Shown here in pieces: positions 26,675 through 35,668 of a stretch of 64,000 nucleotides of DNA (the first letter of the stretch is position 1; every line of letters starts with the position of its first letter). The notes below the pieces were generated by a model. The model did no database searches, was not told where the DNA came from, and was given only the letters and a program-made list of their open reading frames with translations. This DNA comes from DASZIT01 sp036268775 (GTDB lineage: Bacteria; Actinomycetota; Acidimicrobiia; Acidimicrobiales; RAAP-2). The stretch spans positions 96,455 through 160,454 of the forward strand of contig DATATM010000010.1 in the NCBI GenBank assembly GCA_036268775.1, given 5' to 3'. The position numbers and the translations under genes were made by a program.

Positions 26675-27841
26675 CTATCCCTCGATGACGGCCAGCCCGT
26701 GGCAGACCGTGTTGAGTGATTCGGAGGCACCGGCTTCGTTGATGATCACGATGTCCTCCAGCCGCATCCCGAACCGGCCGGGCGCGTAGATGCCGGGCTC
26801 CACCGAGAAGGCATGGCCGGGGCGCAACAGCTCGTGGTTCCCCGCCACCAGGTAGGGATCCTCGTGTTCCTCGATACCGATGCCGTGCCCGGTCCGATGG
26901 ATGAACAGGTCCCCATATCCGGCCTCGTCGATGATGCTCCGGGCCACCGCATCGACGGCCTCGGCGGCGATCCCCTCCCGGGCGGCGGCCACCGCCGCCT
27001 GCTGGGCCGCCAGCAGCACCTCGTAGCAGTCGGCGACTTCGGCGGTGGGCTCGCCGGTGACCACTGTCCGGGTGATGTCCGAGCAGTAGCCCACCTCGCC
27101 GTCCAGCGAGAGGGTGCCGCCGAAGTCGCAGACCACCGTCTCGCCCGGCCCGATGATCCGTGACCCGGCCTCGTGATGGGGACTGGCGGCATTCGGCCCA
27201 CTGCCGACGATGGCGAAGTTCACCCGCTCATGGCCTTCGGCCACCAACCAGGCGCTGATGTCGTTGGACACATCCGCCTCGCTTCGCCCGATGAGGCTGA
27301 CGTCCCCTCGCTGCAGCCCGGCCGCCACCCGGTCGGCGGCGCCGGATGCCGCCCGCAGGGCCTCGAGCTCGAAGCCGTCTTTCACCGCCCGGATCGGCGA
27401 CGTCACCGTGGAGCCGGTGATCCAGGCCGCTTTCGGGATCGCCGCCTGGAGGGCGAGCACCGAGGTCGCCCAGGTCCGGTCCGAGATGCCGACTCGCCAT
27501 CGACCCGCCGCCCCGGGTCCACCCCCGGTGGCGGCCACCACCGACGCCACGATGGCCACCGGATCCTCGGTGTCGGACCACGGCCGCACCTCGAACACCT
27601 CATCGGCTCGGGCCACCCGGGGGGCCTCCAGCCCGGGGACCACCAGCACCGGATCCCCGCTCCGGGGCAGGACCAGCATGGTCAGTCGCTCCAACGGCAT
27701 CGCCTCGTACCCGGTCAGCCAGGGGAGATCGGCACCCAACGACAGCAGCAGGACATCGACGTCCAGCTCCTCCATCCGCTGTCGGACCATCGCCATCCGC
27801 TCGATCCGGGATGCCTTGGCCCGATCCGAGAGCTCGATCAC
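26675..27841 (-). CDS. M24 family metallopeptidase (Xaa-Pro aminopeptidase-like)
   Basis: A 388-residue creatinase-fold protein. An N-terminal domain (about 1-140) includes LPWLTGYEAMPLERL. The C-terminal pita-bread domain carries the metal ligands: FGGTLSLDGEVGYCSDITRT (two Asp), HRTGHGIGIEEHEDP (His) and FSVEPGIYAPGRFGMRLEDI (two Glu). It probably hydrolyses Xaa-Pro peptides. GTG 27841 overlaps the stop of lipB-lipA (GTGA, 27838-27841). Its place after a lipoylation enzyme is unexplained. Confidence 0.88.
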   Translation of the reverse strand: MIELSDRAKASRIERMAMVRQRMEELDVDVLLLSLGADLPWLTGYEAMPLERLTMLVLPRSGDPVLVVPGLEAPRVARADEVFEVRPWSDTEDPVAIVASVVAATGGGPGAAGRWRVGISDRTWATSVLALQAAIPKAAWITGSTVTSPIRAVKDGFELEALRAASGAADRVAAGLQRGDVSLIGRSEADVSNDISAWLVAEGHERVNFAIVGSGPNAASPHHEAGSRIIGPGETVVCDFGGTLSLDGEVGYCSDITRTVVTGEPTAEVADCYEVLLAAQQAAVAAAREGIAAEAVDAVARSIIDEAGYGDLFIHRTGHGIGIEEHEDPYLVAGNHELLRPGHAFSVEPGIYAPGRFGMRLEDIVIINEAGASESLNTVCHGLAVIEG

Positions 27842-29523
27842 AACATCGGGGCCGGAGCCGACCGCGCCGCTCCCATCCGCACCGGGACGCCGGCGGTGGC
27901 CGGCGCGGACGCCTCCGCCGCCTCCCGGGCGTGATAGCTCGACCGGGTCAGCGGTGACGCCTGCACGTGGCTGAAGCCCATCGCCATGCCCGCCTCCCGC
28001 AAGGCGTCGAACTCCTCGGGGCGCAGCCACCGGGCCACCGGCAGGTGCCGGGAGCTCGGCCGCAGGTACTGGCCCATGGTGACGATGTCCACCCCCACCG
28101 CCCGAAGGTCGGCCAGGGTGGCCAGCACCTCCTCCTCCCGTTCGCCCATGCCGAGGATCATCCCCGATTTGGTGGTGAGGCCGGCATCCTTGGCCCGGGC
28201 CAGAACCGACAGGCTGCGGGCATAGCCGGCCGACGGTCGGACGGCCCGCTGGAGGCGGGCGACCGTCTCGATGTTGTGGTTCAGCACGTCGGGACGGGCG
28301 TCGAAGACAGTGCGGAGGGACGCTTCATCGCCCTTGCAGTCGGAGATCAACACCTCGATGGCCGTCCGCGGGCTCTGGCTGCGCACCGCCTGGATGGCGG
28401 CAGCGAACCCGCCGGCACCGCCGTCGTCGAGATCGTCGCGGGCCACGCAGGTGATCACCGCGTGGGCGAGGCCCATCCGGGCCACCGCCCGGGCCACCCG
28501 GGCCGGCTCATCGGGATCGAGAGGGAGCGGATGGCGGGTATCGACCTGGCAGAATCCACAGGCCCGGGTGCAGCGGGAACCGTTGATCATGAAGGTGGCG
28601 GTCCCGTCCGACCAGCACTCATAGATATTCGGACAGCCCGCCTCCTCGCAGACGGTGACCAGGTCGAGATCCCGCAGCTCGCGCCGGAGTCCGAGATAGT
28701 CCTCGCCCATGTGGGCCTGCACCCGCAGCCAGGGGGGCTTCCGCTCCTGGATGGGGAGTCCGGCGTCAGGATCGACGCCCGACCGTCGGAGCCGGCGATC
28801 AAGGGAACGCCCCCCCGTCGGGGATCGGCGCAAGGCCACCGGCACGCCCGCCGCCACCACACCGTCGGTGACCCGCTGAGTGTCCTCCCGCGGACCCCAC
28901 ACCGCCAGTGCCGCCCCGATCACCGCGTCGGCCGCCTCCGCCATGGAGACCTCGATGCCCTCCGCGGCCAGGGAAGTCACCGGTTTGTCGGCGATCCCAC
29001 AGGGCACGATGTGCTCGAACATCGACAGATCCGGATGGACGTTGAGGGCGAAGCCGTGCATGGTCCGGCCCCGGGTGGTCCGCACCCCGATGGCACAGAC
29101 CTTCCGGGGCCCGGCCCCGCGGGTCGAATCGAGCCCCACCCACACTCCGGGGTACCCGTCGAGCCGGCCGACGTCGCCGGGACGGAGTCCCAGCGTCACC
29201 AGCGCGTCGATGACGACCTGCTCCACCCGCCGGACATGGTCGGGACCGCGGTGGAGGCCGCCGCCCACCGTCACGATCGGATACCCCACCAGCTGGCCGG
29301 GACCGTGGTAGGTGACGTCTCCCCCGCGGTCGGTCTTGACCGTGTCGGCCCCGACCGAGGCGGGGTCGACCAGGATGTGGTCGGCATCGGCATTCGAGCC
29401 CAACGTGTAGACGTGATTGTGCTCCAGCAACAACAGGTAGTCGGCCTCGGACCGGTGGCAGAGCGCCCGCTGGAGCGCCCACCCCTCCCGATAGGGGACG
29501 CGCCCCAGCCACCGGACCCTCAT
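27838..29523 (-). CDS. lipB-lipA: fused octanoyltransferase-lipoyl synthase (LipB-LipA)
   Basis: One uninterrupted 561-residue frame. Residues 1-215 are LipB, which moves octanoyl from ACP to a lipoyl domain lysine: RGGDVTYHGPGQLVGYP (66-82), Lys141 in RKVCAIG and Cys175 in VPCGIADKPVTSL, the known catalytic pair. Residues about 258-545 are LipA, the radical-SAM enzyme that inserts two sulfurs: auxiliary-cluster Cys292/297/303 in CEEAGCPNIYEC, the SAM cluster Cys318/322/325 in CTRACGFC, and the terminal RSSYH (527-531). A charged linker of about 40 residues joins them. It follows the E2 gene, whose lipoyl domain is a substrate, by 31 bases. These are normally two separate genes. Confidence 0.93.
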   Translation of the reverse strand: MRVRWLGRVPYREGWALQRALCHRSEADYLLLLEHNHVYTLGSNADADHILVDPASVGADTVKTDRGGDVTYHGPGQLVGYPIVTVGGGLHRGPDHVRRVEQVVIDALVTLGLRPGDVGRLDGYPGVWVGLDSTRGAGPRKVCAIGVRTTRGRTMHGFALNVHPDLSMFEHIVPCGIADKPVTSLAAEGIEVSMAEAADAVIGAALAVWGPREDTQRVTDGVVAAGVPVALRRSPTGGRSLDRRLRRSGVDPDAGLPIQERKPPWLRVQAHMGEDYLGLRRELRDLDLVTVCEEAGCPNIYECWSDGTATFMINGSRCTRACGFCQVDTRHPLPLDPDEPARVARAVARMGLAHAVITCVARDDLDDGGAGGFAAAIQAVRSQSPRTAIEVLISDCKGDEASLRTVFDARPDVLNHNIETVARLQRAVRPSAGYARSLSVLARAKDAGLTTKSGMILGMGEREEEVLATLADLRAVGVDIVTMGQYLRPSSRHLPVARWLRPEEFDALREAGMAMGFSHVQASPLTRSSYHAREAAEASAPATAGVPVRMGAARSAPAPML

Positions 29524-29554
29524 CGGAGCTTTCTCGATTGGATCATGGTCGGGC

Positions 29555-30952
29555 TCAGAGCTCTCCCGCCCAGTCGCGTTGGTTGAGGATCTCCGACAGC
29601 CGGGCCAGGAAGCGGGCCACGTAGGCCCCGTCGACGGCCCGGTGGTCGAAGGTCATGGCGGCCAGACCCACCGAGTGGATGGCGATCGACTCGCTCCCGT
29701 CGGGGAGCACCACCACCACCGGCTTCCTCGACACCCCGTCGGTGGAGAGGATGGCCACCTGGGGCTGGTTGATGATGGCTCCGGTGAGCAGCGTGCCGAA
29801 CGGGCCGGCATTGGTGATGGAGAACGTGCCGCCACTGATGTCGTCGGCATTCAGTCGTTTGGTGCGGGCGCGATCGGCCACGTCGTGGATGCGGCGGGCC
29901 ATTCCCCGCAACGTCAGCTCCTCGGCGTGGTGCACGACCGGGACGATGAGGCCCTCGTTGTCGAGGTCGACCGCGATCCCCAGGTTGACGTCGTGGTGGA
30001 TGATGAGGGCATCTTCCCCGACCGATGCGTTGAGGTGGGGGAACTCCCCCAGCGCCTCCACCGTGGCCCGGGCGGCGAAGGAAAGGTAGGTGAGGCTGAA
30101 CCCCTCCTCGGCCTTGAATCGGGGACCGTGGGATTGGCGTACCCGTTCCACCCGTTCGTAGTCGATCTCCTTCACCATCAGGGTGTGGGCGGAGGTGGCC
30201 TTGGACCGGACCATGTGCTCGGCCGTCCGGCGGCGGATGTTGGTGAACGGCAACACCTCATCCCGCCCGTCCCCCCGGGGAGCCGGAGCCGCGGTGGTCA
30301 AGGGTGGAGCCGCGGCCGGAGCGGGGCGAGTGGCATCGGGGGCTCCGGCCGGCGCGGAAGTCCCACCCGCCGCGATCACCGCTTCCACGTCGTCCCGGGT
30401 GATCCGGCCGCCGATGCCGGTCCCGGTGACCGAGCCCGCATCGATGTTGTGCTCGCTCAGCAGTTTGCGGACCACCGGGGAGAGGACCAGGCCGTTGCCC
30501 GAGCCGCCGGCGGACGCCGGGACTGGCGCCGGGGGCGGCGGTGCCGCCACCGATGCGGGGGCGGGGGCCGCCACCGGAGGGGCGGGCGGTGCAGGGGGTG
30601 GCGGTGCGACGGGTGGTGGTGGGGCCGCCGGAGGGGGCGGCGGCGGGGCCTCGACCGCGGCCTCGGGGGATGGAGCCTCGGCGGCGGCGGGCGGCGCTTC
30701 CGAGCCGTTGGACGACCCGCTTTCGCCGATGACGGCCAACTTGACCCCGACGTCCACGGTGTCGCCTTCCTCCACCAGGATCTGGGTGAGGACGCCACCG
30801 GCCGGGGACGGAACCTCGGAGTCGACTTTGTCGGTGGACACCTCGAAGAGGGGCTCGTCCCGCTCGACCTGATCACCGATGGCCTTCAGCCACTTGGTGA
30901 TGGTCCCTTCGGTCACTGTCTCGCCCAATTGCGGCATGGTCACATCAGGCAA
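29555..30952 (-). CDS. dihydrolipoamide acyltransferase (E2) of a 2-oxoacid dehydrogenase complex
   Basis: A 465-residue E2. The single N-terminal lipoyl domain has the lipoylated Lys42 in STDKVDSEV. A long Pro/Ala linker (about 80-150) is followed by the E1/E3-binding domain (LSPVVRKLLSEHNIDAGSV) and the catalytic acyltransferase domain ending in FDHRAVDGAYVARFL with His437 and Asp441. Specificity (acetyl, succinyl or branched acyl) is not settled; AceE nearby favours a shared PDH/ODH-type core. The start is TTG 30952, overlapping lpd by 8 bases, with AGGGGG 7 bases upstream; GTG 30943 and ATG 30937 are alternatives. Confidence 0.92.
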   Translation of the reverse strand: MPDVTMPQLGETVTEGTITKWLKAIGDQVERDEPLFEVSTDKVDSEVPSPAGGVLTQILVEEGDTVDVGVKLAVIGESGSSNGSEAPPAAAEAPSPEAAVEAPPPPPPAAPPPPVAPPPPAPPAPPVAAPAPASVAAPPPPAPVPASAGGSGNGLVLSPVVRKLLSEHNIDAGSVTGTGIGGRITRDDVEAVIAAGGTSAPAGAPDATRPAPAAAPPLTTAAPAPRGDGRDEVLPFTNIRRRTAEHMVRSKATSAHTLMVKEIDYERVERVRQSHGPRFKAEEGFSLTYLSFAARATVEALGEFPHLNASVGEDALIIHHDVNLGIAVDLDNEGLIVPVVHHAEELTLRGMARRIHDVADRARTKRLNADDISGGTFSITNAGPFGTLLTGAIINQPQVAILSTDGVSRKPVVVVLPDGSESIAIHSVGLAAMTFDHRAVDGAYVARFLARLSEILNQRDWAGEL

Positions 30953-32441
30953 GGTGAAGCCCCCTTCCGGTCAAGGCCAGCACGGTCTCACCGAAGGTCT
31001 CCGACAGCGACGGGTGCGGCTGGATGAACTGCCCGACTTCGTCGGGAGTGGCTTCCCAGTTGACGGCCAGATGGCCGGCCCCCAACTGTTCGGTGACCCA
31101 GGGCCCGGCCATATGGACGCCGAGAATCTTGCCGGCGGTGCCATCCGGCCGGCGCTCGGCGACGACCTTCACCAGACCCTCGGTGTCCCCGATGATGCGG
31201 GCCCGGCTGTTGCCGCCGAAGGGGTCCTTCTTCACCACCACGTCGTAGCCCGCCTCCTTGGCGGCGTCCTCGGTCAGCCCGGCGAAGGCCACCTCGGGAT
31301 GGCAGTAGATGGCCCAGGGCACCCGGTCGTAGTTGACCGGAAGGACCGGCTCGCCCAGGATCGACTTGATGATGACAATCGCCTCGGCGAACCCGACGTG
31401 GGCGAGTTGTGGGGTGTTGGCCACCACGTCGCCCACCGCCCACACCCCCGGTGCCGCGGTGCGCATGAACTCGTCGGCCACCACGAATCCCCGCTCGTCG
31501 ACGACGACCCCGGTGCCTTCGGCCAGCAGGCCCTCAGTGCGGGGCCGGCGACCGACCGAGACGACCACCGCGTCGACCGGCAACTTCTCGCCGTCGCCGA
31601 ACAGGACGACGGTGCCCTTCCCCGACGGGTCCGGAGTGTGGCCCTGCAGCTGGGTGCCGGCCTTGACCTCGATCCCCCGCTTCCGGAATGACCGGGCCAC
31701 CACGTTGGTGACGTCGGGATCGCACAAGGCCAGGATGCTCGGGAGCGCTTCGAACACCGTCACCTTGGAGCCGAGGTCGGAAAACAGGGAGGCGAACTCA
31801 CAGCCGATGGCCCCGCCCCCCACCACCGCCACCGAGCCGGGGAGGGTGTCCAGGTCGAGGACATCGTCCGAGTCCATCACCACTGTCCCATCGACTTCGA
31901 AGCCGCGGATGGTCCGAGGCAGGGAGCCGGCCGCCAGCACGATGTCGGTGCCGGTGATCTCGGTGGTCGAGCCGTCGTGGCCGGCGATCCGGACCTTGTG
32001 GTCGGGCAACAGGGTCCCAGTCCCGCTGTAGATGTCGATCCCCCGCCCCTTCATGAGGCCGGTGAGCCCCTTGAACAACTGGTCGACGACCTTCTGCTTG
32101 CGGGCCTGGCTGATTGCGAACTCCACCGACGGCTTGGGGTCGCCGTCGGCGGCGTCCCCGATCCCGAACTGGGAGGCGGCGGCCACCGTCCGGTAGACCG
32201 ACGCCGTCTCCAGGAATTCCTTGGCCGGCACGCACCCCCGATGGAGGCAGGTGCCGCCGACTTTGTCGAGCTCCACCACCGCGATCGACAGCCCGGCCGC
32301 CGCCCCGTAGAGGGCCGCCCCGTAGCCCCCGGGTCCGCCCCCGATGACGACGATGTCGTAGGTGCCGTCGCCGCCGCCCTTGTCCCCACTGCCCCCCGAT
32401 GCCGTGTGCTCCGATGCCACCTGGGGTCCCGTGGGAACCAC
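30945..32441 (-). CDS. lpdA: dihydrolipoamide dehydrogenase (E3)
   Basis: A flavoprotein of up to 498 residues that reoxidises the E2 lipoyl group with NAD+. Motifs: FAD-binding VVIGGGPGGYGAALYGA (31-47), redox disulfide GGTCLHRGC (Cys65, Cys70), NAD-binding VVGGGAIGCEFASLF, and the C-terminal HPSLSETFGE with the catalytic His-Glu. The first 26 residues are a Gly/Ser-rich extension not found in typical Lpd, so GTG 32420 is a possible later start. First gene of the operon lpd-E2-lipBA-M24-SDR. Confidence 0.93.
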   Translation of the reverse strand: MVPTGPQVASEHTASGGSGDKGGGDGTYDIVVIGGGPGGYGAALYGAAAGLSIAVVELDKVGGTCLHRGCVPAKEFLETASVYRTVAAASQFGIGDAADGDPKPSVEFAISQARKQKVVDQLFKGLTGLMKGRGIDIYSGTGTLLPDHKVRIAGHDGSTTEITGTDIVLAAGSLPRTIRGFEVDGTVVMDSDDVLDLDTLPGSVAVVGGGAIGCEFASLFSDLGSKVTVFEALPSILALCDPDVTNVVARSFRKRGIEVKAGTQLQGHTPDPSGKGTVVLFGDGEKLPVDAVVVSVGRRPRTEGLLAEGTGVVVDERGFVVADEFMRTAAPGVWAVGDVVANTPQLAHVGFAEAIVIIKSILGEPVLPVNYDRVPWAIYCHPEVAFAGLTEDAAKEAGYDVVVKKDPFGGNSRARIIGDTEGLVKVVAERRPDGTAGKILGVHMAGPWVTEQLGAGHLAVNWEATPDEVGQFIQPHPSLSETFGETVLALTGRGLHLA

Positions 32442-32508
32442 CTCCAGTCTCGATGGTGAGTGCTCGTTGTAGCCACCTCAGCCTATAGGCCGGAGGGTGG
32501 CATCGGCC

Positions 32509-33396
32509 CTAGGAAAGCACCCGGCGGCGGAAGTTGTGAAGCCCGATTCCGAGGAAGATCGCCGTGAAGGCGATCAGCACCGGGTACACCACGTAGAGAT
32601 GCATGTGGGAGGCGTTGGTGAAGGCGGCCCGCATCCCTTCGTTGACGTAGATCAGCGGGTTGATGAGGACGACCGTCTGCAGCCAGTGCCACCCGTCGAC
32701 CTTGATGGGGGCCAGTCGGGTCCACTGGTAGTAGGTGCCGCCGAGGAAGGTGACCGGGAGGATGACGAAACCGAACATCAGCCCGATGTTGCGGGGCTCG
32801 AAGGTGGTGCCGAGGAAGAGCCCGAGGGAGGTCATGGCCACACAGGCCAGCGGCACCAGGGTGAGGATGATCCACCAGTGCAGATTCAGGTGGGCTTCGG
32901 CCCCGCTGGCATGGACAACCGAGGCGATGGGGAGCACGATGATGGCGGAGATGGCCCCCTGGACCGCCCCCGACAGCACTTTGGCCATCGCCACCAGCCA
33001 GATGGGGCAGGGAGCCTGCACCCGGTCCTCGATCTCCCGGGTGTACCCGAACTCGGTGGCCATGGTCAGCGCCACCGACTGCACCCCCTGGAACAGGATG
33101 GAGATGCCCACCACCCCGGGGACCAGCACGGTGGCGAAGGCCGATTCGCTGCCCGAGCCCCCGCCTCCCCCGATCCCCTGGCCGATCTTCGGGAACACGT
33201 AGAGGAAGACCAGGCATAACAGGAACGGCTGGACCACCGTCCGGATGACGAACTCCACCAGGTGCTTCCGCAGCACCACCAGGTCCCTAAGGATCAGCGC
33301 CCAGAGGGCGATCCGGCTGGTGGCGGTGGCCGATCGGGTCGGGCGCAGCTCGATGCGGGCGGCGTCGGCGGAGGCGGAGGCTTCGGTGATCCCCAT
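32509..33396 (-). CDS. ABC-2 type exporter permease
   Basis: A 295-residue integral membrane protein. Hydrophobic segments include VVQPFLLCLVFLYVF, an FATVLVPGVVGISILFQGVQ stretch, AISAIIVLPIASVV, WIILTLVPLACVAMTSLGLFL and VYPVLIAFTAIFLGIGL, about six in all, with an amphipathic N-terminal helix. The layout fits the ABC-2 permease half of drug/polyketide (DrrB-like) or cell-surface exporters. The start overlaps the ATPase stop by one base (TGATG), showing they are a pair. Confidence 0.9.
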   Translation of the reverse strand: MGITEASASADAARIELRPTRSATATSRIALWALILRDLVVLRKHLVEFVIRTVVQPFLLCLVFLYVFPKIGQGIGGGGGSGSESAFATVLVPGVVGISILFQGVQSVALTMATEFGYTREIEDRVQAPCPIWLVAMAKVLSGAVQGAISAIIVLPIASVVHASGAEAHLNLHWWIILTLVPLACVAMTSLGLFLGTTFEPRNIGLMFGFVILPVTFLGGTYYQWTRLAPIKVDGWHWLQTVVLINPLIYVNEGMRAAFTNASHMHLYVVYPVLIAFTAIFLGIGLHNFRRRVLS

Positions 33397-34373
33397 CAGT
33401 CCCGGAGCTCCTTGCCGGTCAGGTTGATGAAGACCGTTTCGAGGGTTGGCTCGGTGACCGAGAGGTCGATGATCGGGAACCCCCCGCCTTCCGCCACCGA
33501 GATCACCGTGGGCAGCAGTCGCTCACGGCCCTTCACGTGGAGCTCGACCCCGCCCTCGATCTGACGGGTCCGGGTGACGCCGGGGATGGCGCCCTCCAGC
33601 AGCCGGGCCAGCCCCTCCCCGTCCCCGGCGGCGGTGACGGTGACGATGGTGTCGGCGTCGATCCCCCGCTTGAGGGCGGCCGGAGTTCCGAGGGCCAGAA
33701 TTTTCCCCTGGTCCATGATGGCCACCCGTTGGCAGAGCAGGTCGGCCTCTTCCATGTAGTGGGTGGTGAGCATGATCGTCTGGCCGGCGGCATTGAGCTG
33801 GCCGAGGATGTCCCAGAGGGCCAGCCGGCTCTGGGGGTCGAGGCCGGCGGTCGGCTCGTCGAGGAAGAGCACCGCTGGGCGGTGGAAGACGGCCCGGGCC
33901 ACCATCAGCCGTTGGGCCATCCCCCCGGAGAGGGCCTCCACCGACGACTTGGCCCACTTCCCCAGCTGGAACTGGTCGAGCAACTGGTCGGAGATCCGGC
34001 GGGACTCGCCGGCCGGGATCCCGAACAGCCGGCCGTGCAAATAGAGGTTCTCCCACACCGACAGCTGCCGATCCAGGGTGTTCTGCTGGCTGACGATGCC
34101 GAGGATCTGTTTGGCCAGCGTCGGATGGGCGACCACGTCGATGCCCCCCACGAAGGCCTGCCCACCGGTCGGGATCACCCGGGTGGTGAGCATGCCGGCG
34201 GTGGTGGTCTTCCCGGCGCCGTTCGGGCCGAGCAGCCCGAAGATCTCCCCGGTGGCGACGGCCAGATCCAGGCTGTCCACCGCCCGGAAGTCGGTCCCCT
34301 CGTAGACCTTGGTCAGGTCCACCGTGCGGATGATGCCGTCGTCGACCGCCGCTGGCATCGGGGCCGCGCTCAC
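33396..34373 (-). CDS. ABC exporter ATP-binding protein (DrrA-like)
   Basis: About 325 residues. Walker A is LLGPNGAGKTTTAGML, the Q-loop is IVSQQNTLD, the signature VEALSGGMAQRLMVAR, Walker B VLFLDEPTAGLD, and the H-loop TTHYMEEADLL. A C-terminal domain of about 90 residues resembles that of DrrA-type exporters. GTG 34373 is chosen because it overlaps the upstream DUF2203 stop (GTGA, 34370-34373). Substrate unknown. Confidence 0.93.
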   Translation of the reverse strand: MSAAPMPAAVDDGIIRTVDLTKVYEGTDFRAVDSLDLAVATGEIFGLLGPNGAGKTTTAGMLTTRVIPTGGQAFVGGIDVVAHPTLAKQILGIVSQQNTLDRQLSVWENLYLHGRLFGIPAGESRRISDQLLDQFQLGKWAKSSVEALSGGMAQRLMVARAVFHRPAVLFLDEPTAGLDPQSRLALWDILGQLNAAGQTIMLTTHYMEEADLLCQRVAIMDQGKILALGTPAALKRGIDADTIVTVTAAGDGEGLARLLEGAIPGVTRTRQIEGGVELHVKGRERLLPTVISVAEGGGFPIIDLSVTEPTLETVFINLTGKELRD

Positions 34374-34735
34374 AGATCCGGGGGCAGGGGAAGCGGCTTC
34401 CGGCCGTCGAACCCCTCTTCGGCGAAGTGCCACCAGCCGAGCTCGGTCTCGTCTCGTTTCCAGCAGAGGAGATAGACGACTCCCTTGTCGGTCACCGCCG
34501 GGAAATCCAGCAGGCCGGATTCGGAGTCGCGGAGGACGATGCCCTTCTCCTCGAGCTCCCCGAGGGCGGTCGGCACGTCGACCAGTTCAGGGTCGGCATC
34601 CGCCGGGTCGCTCACCACTCCGTGACCGTTGCTCCGGGCCACCGTCCCTTGGCGCTCGCCGCGCCGCAGGGCGTCGATCAGCACCCGCAGGCGCGGAAGT
34701 TCGGCCCGCGCCTCGTCTTCGGTCCAGTACCGCAC
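34370..34735 (-). CDS. DUF2203 family protein
   Basis: A 121-residue protein starting VRYWTEDEARAELPRLRVLI, the helical N-terminus typical of DUF2203, followed by a mid-region DVPTALGELEEKGIVLRDSE and a C-terminal GVVYLLCWKRDETELGWWHF. The function of the family is unknown. GTG 34735 is preferred over the in-frame codon at 34852. The gene is translationally coupled to the ABC exporter ATPase through a 4-base overlap. Confidence 0.8.
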   Translation of the reverse strand: MRYWTEDEARAELPRLRVLIDALRRGERQGTVARSNGHGVVSDPADADPELVDVPTALGELEEKGIVLRDSESGLLDFPAVTDKGVVYLLCWKRDETELGWWHFAEEGFDGRKPLPLPPDL

Positions 34736-34826
34736 TGACCGCAGCGTAGGCCCCGGCCCCCGGTGGTTGCCGGGGGTCCAGGTCTGGGGAACCCAGAGGC
34801 ACCGCCACCGCCCACCCGGAGCGGGC

Positions 34827-35594
34827 TTACTTCGGCGGCATGCGGATGCCACCGTCCAGCCGGATGACCTCCGCGTTGAGGTAGCTGTTCTTGGCGATGC
34901 TGCTCACCATGGCGCCGAACTCCAGCGGGTTGCCCAGCCGCTTCGGGAAGTTGACCGACTTGCCGAGCTCCGCCCGGGCCTCGTCCGGAAGCATGGCCAG
35001 CAACGGGGTGTCGAACAGTCCGGGGGCGATGGCCAGCACCCGGATACCCACCACGGCCAGGTCGCGAGCCGCCGGGAGGGTCATCCCCACGATGGCGCCC
35101 TTGGACGCCGAGTAGGCCAACTGTCCGATCTGGCCGTCGAACGCCGCCACCGACGCGGTGTTGACGATCACCCCCCGCTCGCCGTCGGTCTGGGGCTCCA
35201 CCTGGGAGATGGCCGAGGCCGCCTTGGTCATGACGTTGAAGGTGCCGATCACGTTCAGGTTCTGGATGAACTGGAACGGCGCCAGATCGTGGGGCGAGCC
35301 GTCCCGGTTGATCACCCGGCCGACCCATCCGGTCCCCGCACAGTTCACCGCGATGCGGAGGTTGCCGCCGTCGGCGGCCTGGTCGACCGCCTTCTGGCAG
35401 TCGCCGGGGTCGGTGACGTCGCCGCCTACGTAGTTGGCGTTGGACCCGATCTCACCGGCCACCTCTTTGGCCCGCTCTTCGTTCTTGTCGAAGATGGTGA
35501 CCCGCACGCCTTCGGCGGCGAGGGTGCGGGCAGTGGCTTCACCCAGGCCTGATGCGCCCCCGGTGATGATTGCTGAGCTTCCGTTGATCTCCAT
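34827..35594 (-). CDS. SDR dehydrogenase, 3-hydroxyacyl-CoA dehydrogenase type (HSD10-like)
   Basis: A 255-residue classical SDR: cofactor loop TGGASGLGEATA (11-22), an acidic FDKNEER strand end indicating NAD, NCAGTGWV, and the catalytic Ser plus YSASKGAIVGMT. The insertion around INRDGSPHDLAPFQ and the C-terminal VIRLDGGIRMPPK fit the HSD17B10/3-hydroxy-2-methylbutyryl-CoA dehydrogenase group used in fatty-acid and isoleucine breakdown. It stands alone in a minus-strand gap before the DUF2203 operon. Confidence 0.87.
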   Translation of the reverse strand: MEINGSSAIITGGASGLGEATARTLAAEGVRVTIFDKNEERAKEVAGEIGSNANYVGGDVTDPGDCQKAVDQAADGGNLRIAVNCAGTGWVGRVINRDGSPHDLAPFQFIQNLNVIGTFNVMTKAASAISQVEPQTDGERGVIVNTASVAAFDGQIGQLAYSASKGAIVGMTLPAARDLAVVGIRVLAIAPGLFDTPLLAMLPDEARAELGKSVNFPKRLGNPLEFGAMVSSIAKNSYLNAEVIRLDGGIRMPPK

Positions 35595-35668
35595 GGCAGC
35601 AGATTACGGGACCGGGGGCCAGGACCCAAACTCGGGCGGAATCCCGGTTCCCGGACCCGAGAAGGCCT

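Noticed and set aside
27838..29523. A sequencing error joining two separate genes lipB and lipA
   Set aside because: Both halves and the linker are in one frame with coding-like codon use, so no error is needed to explain the fusion, although reads should be checked.
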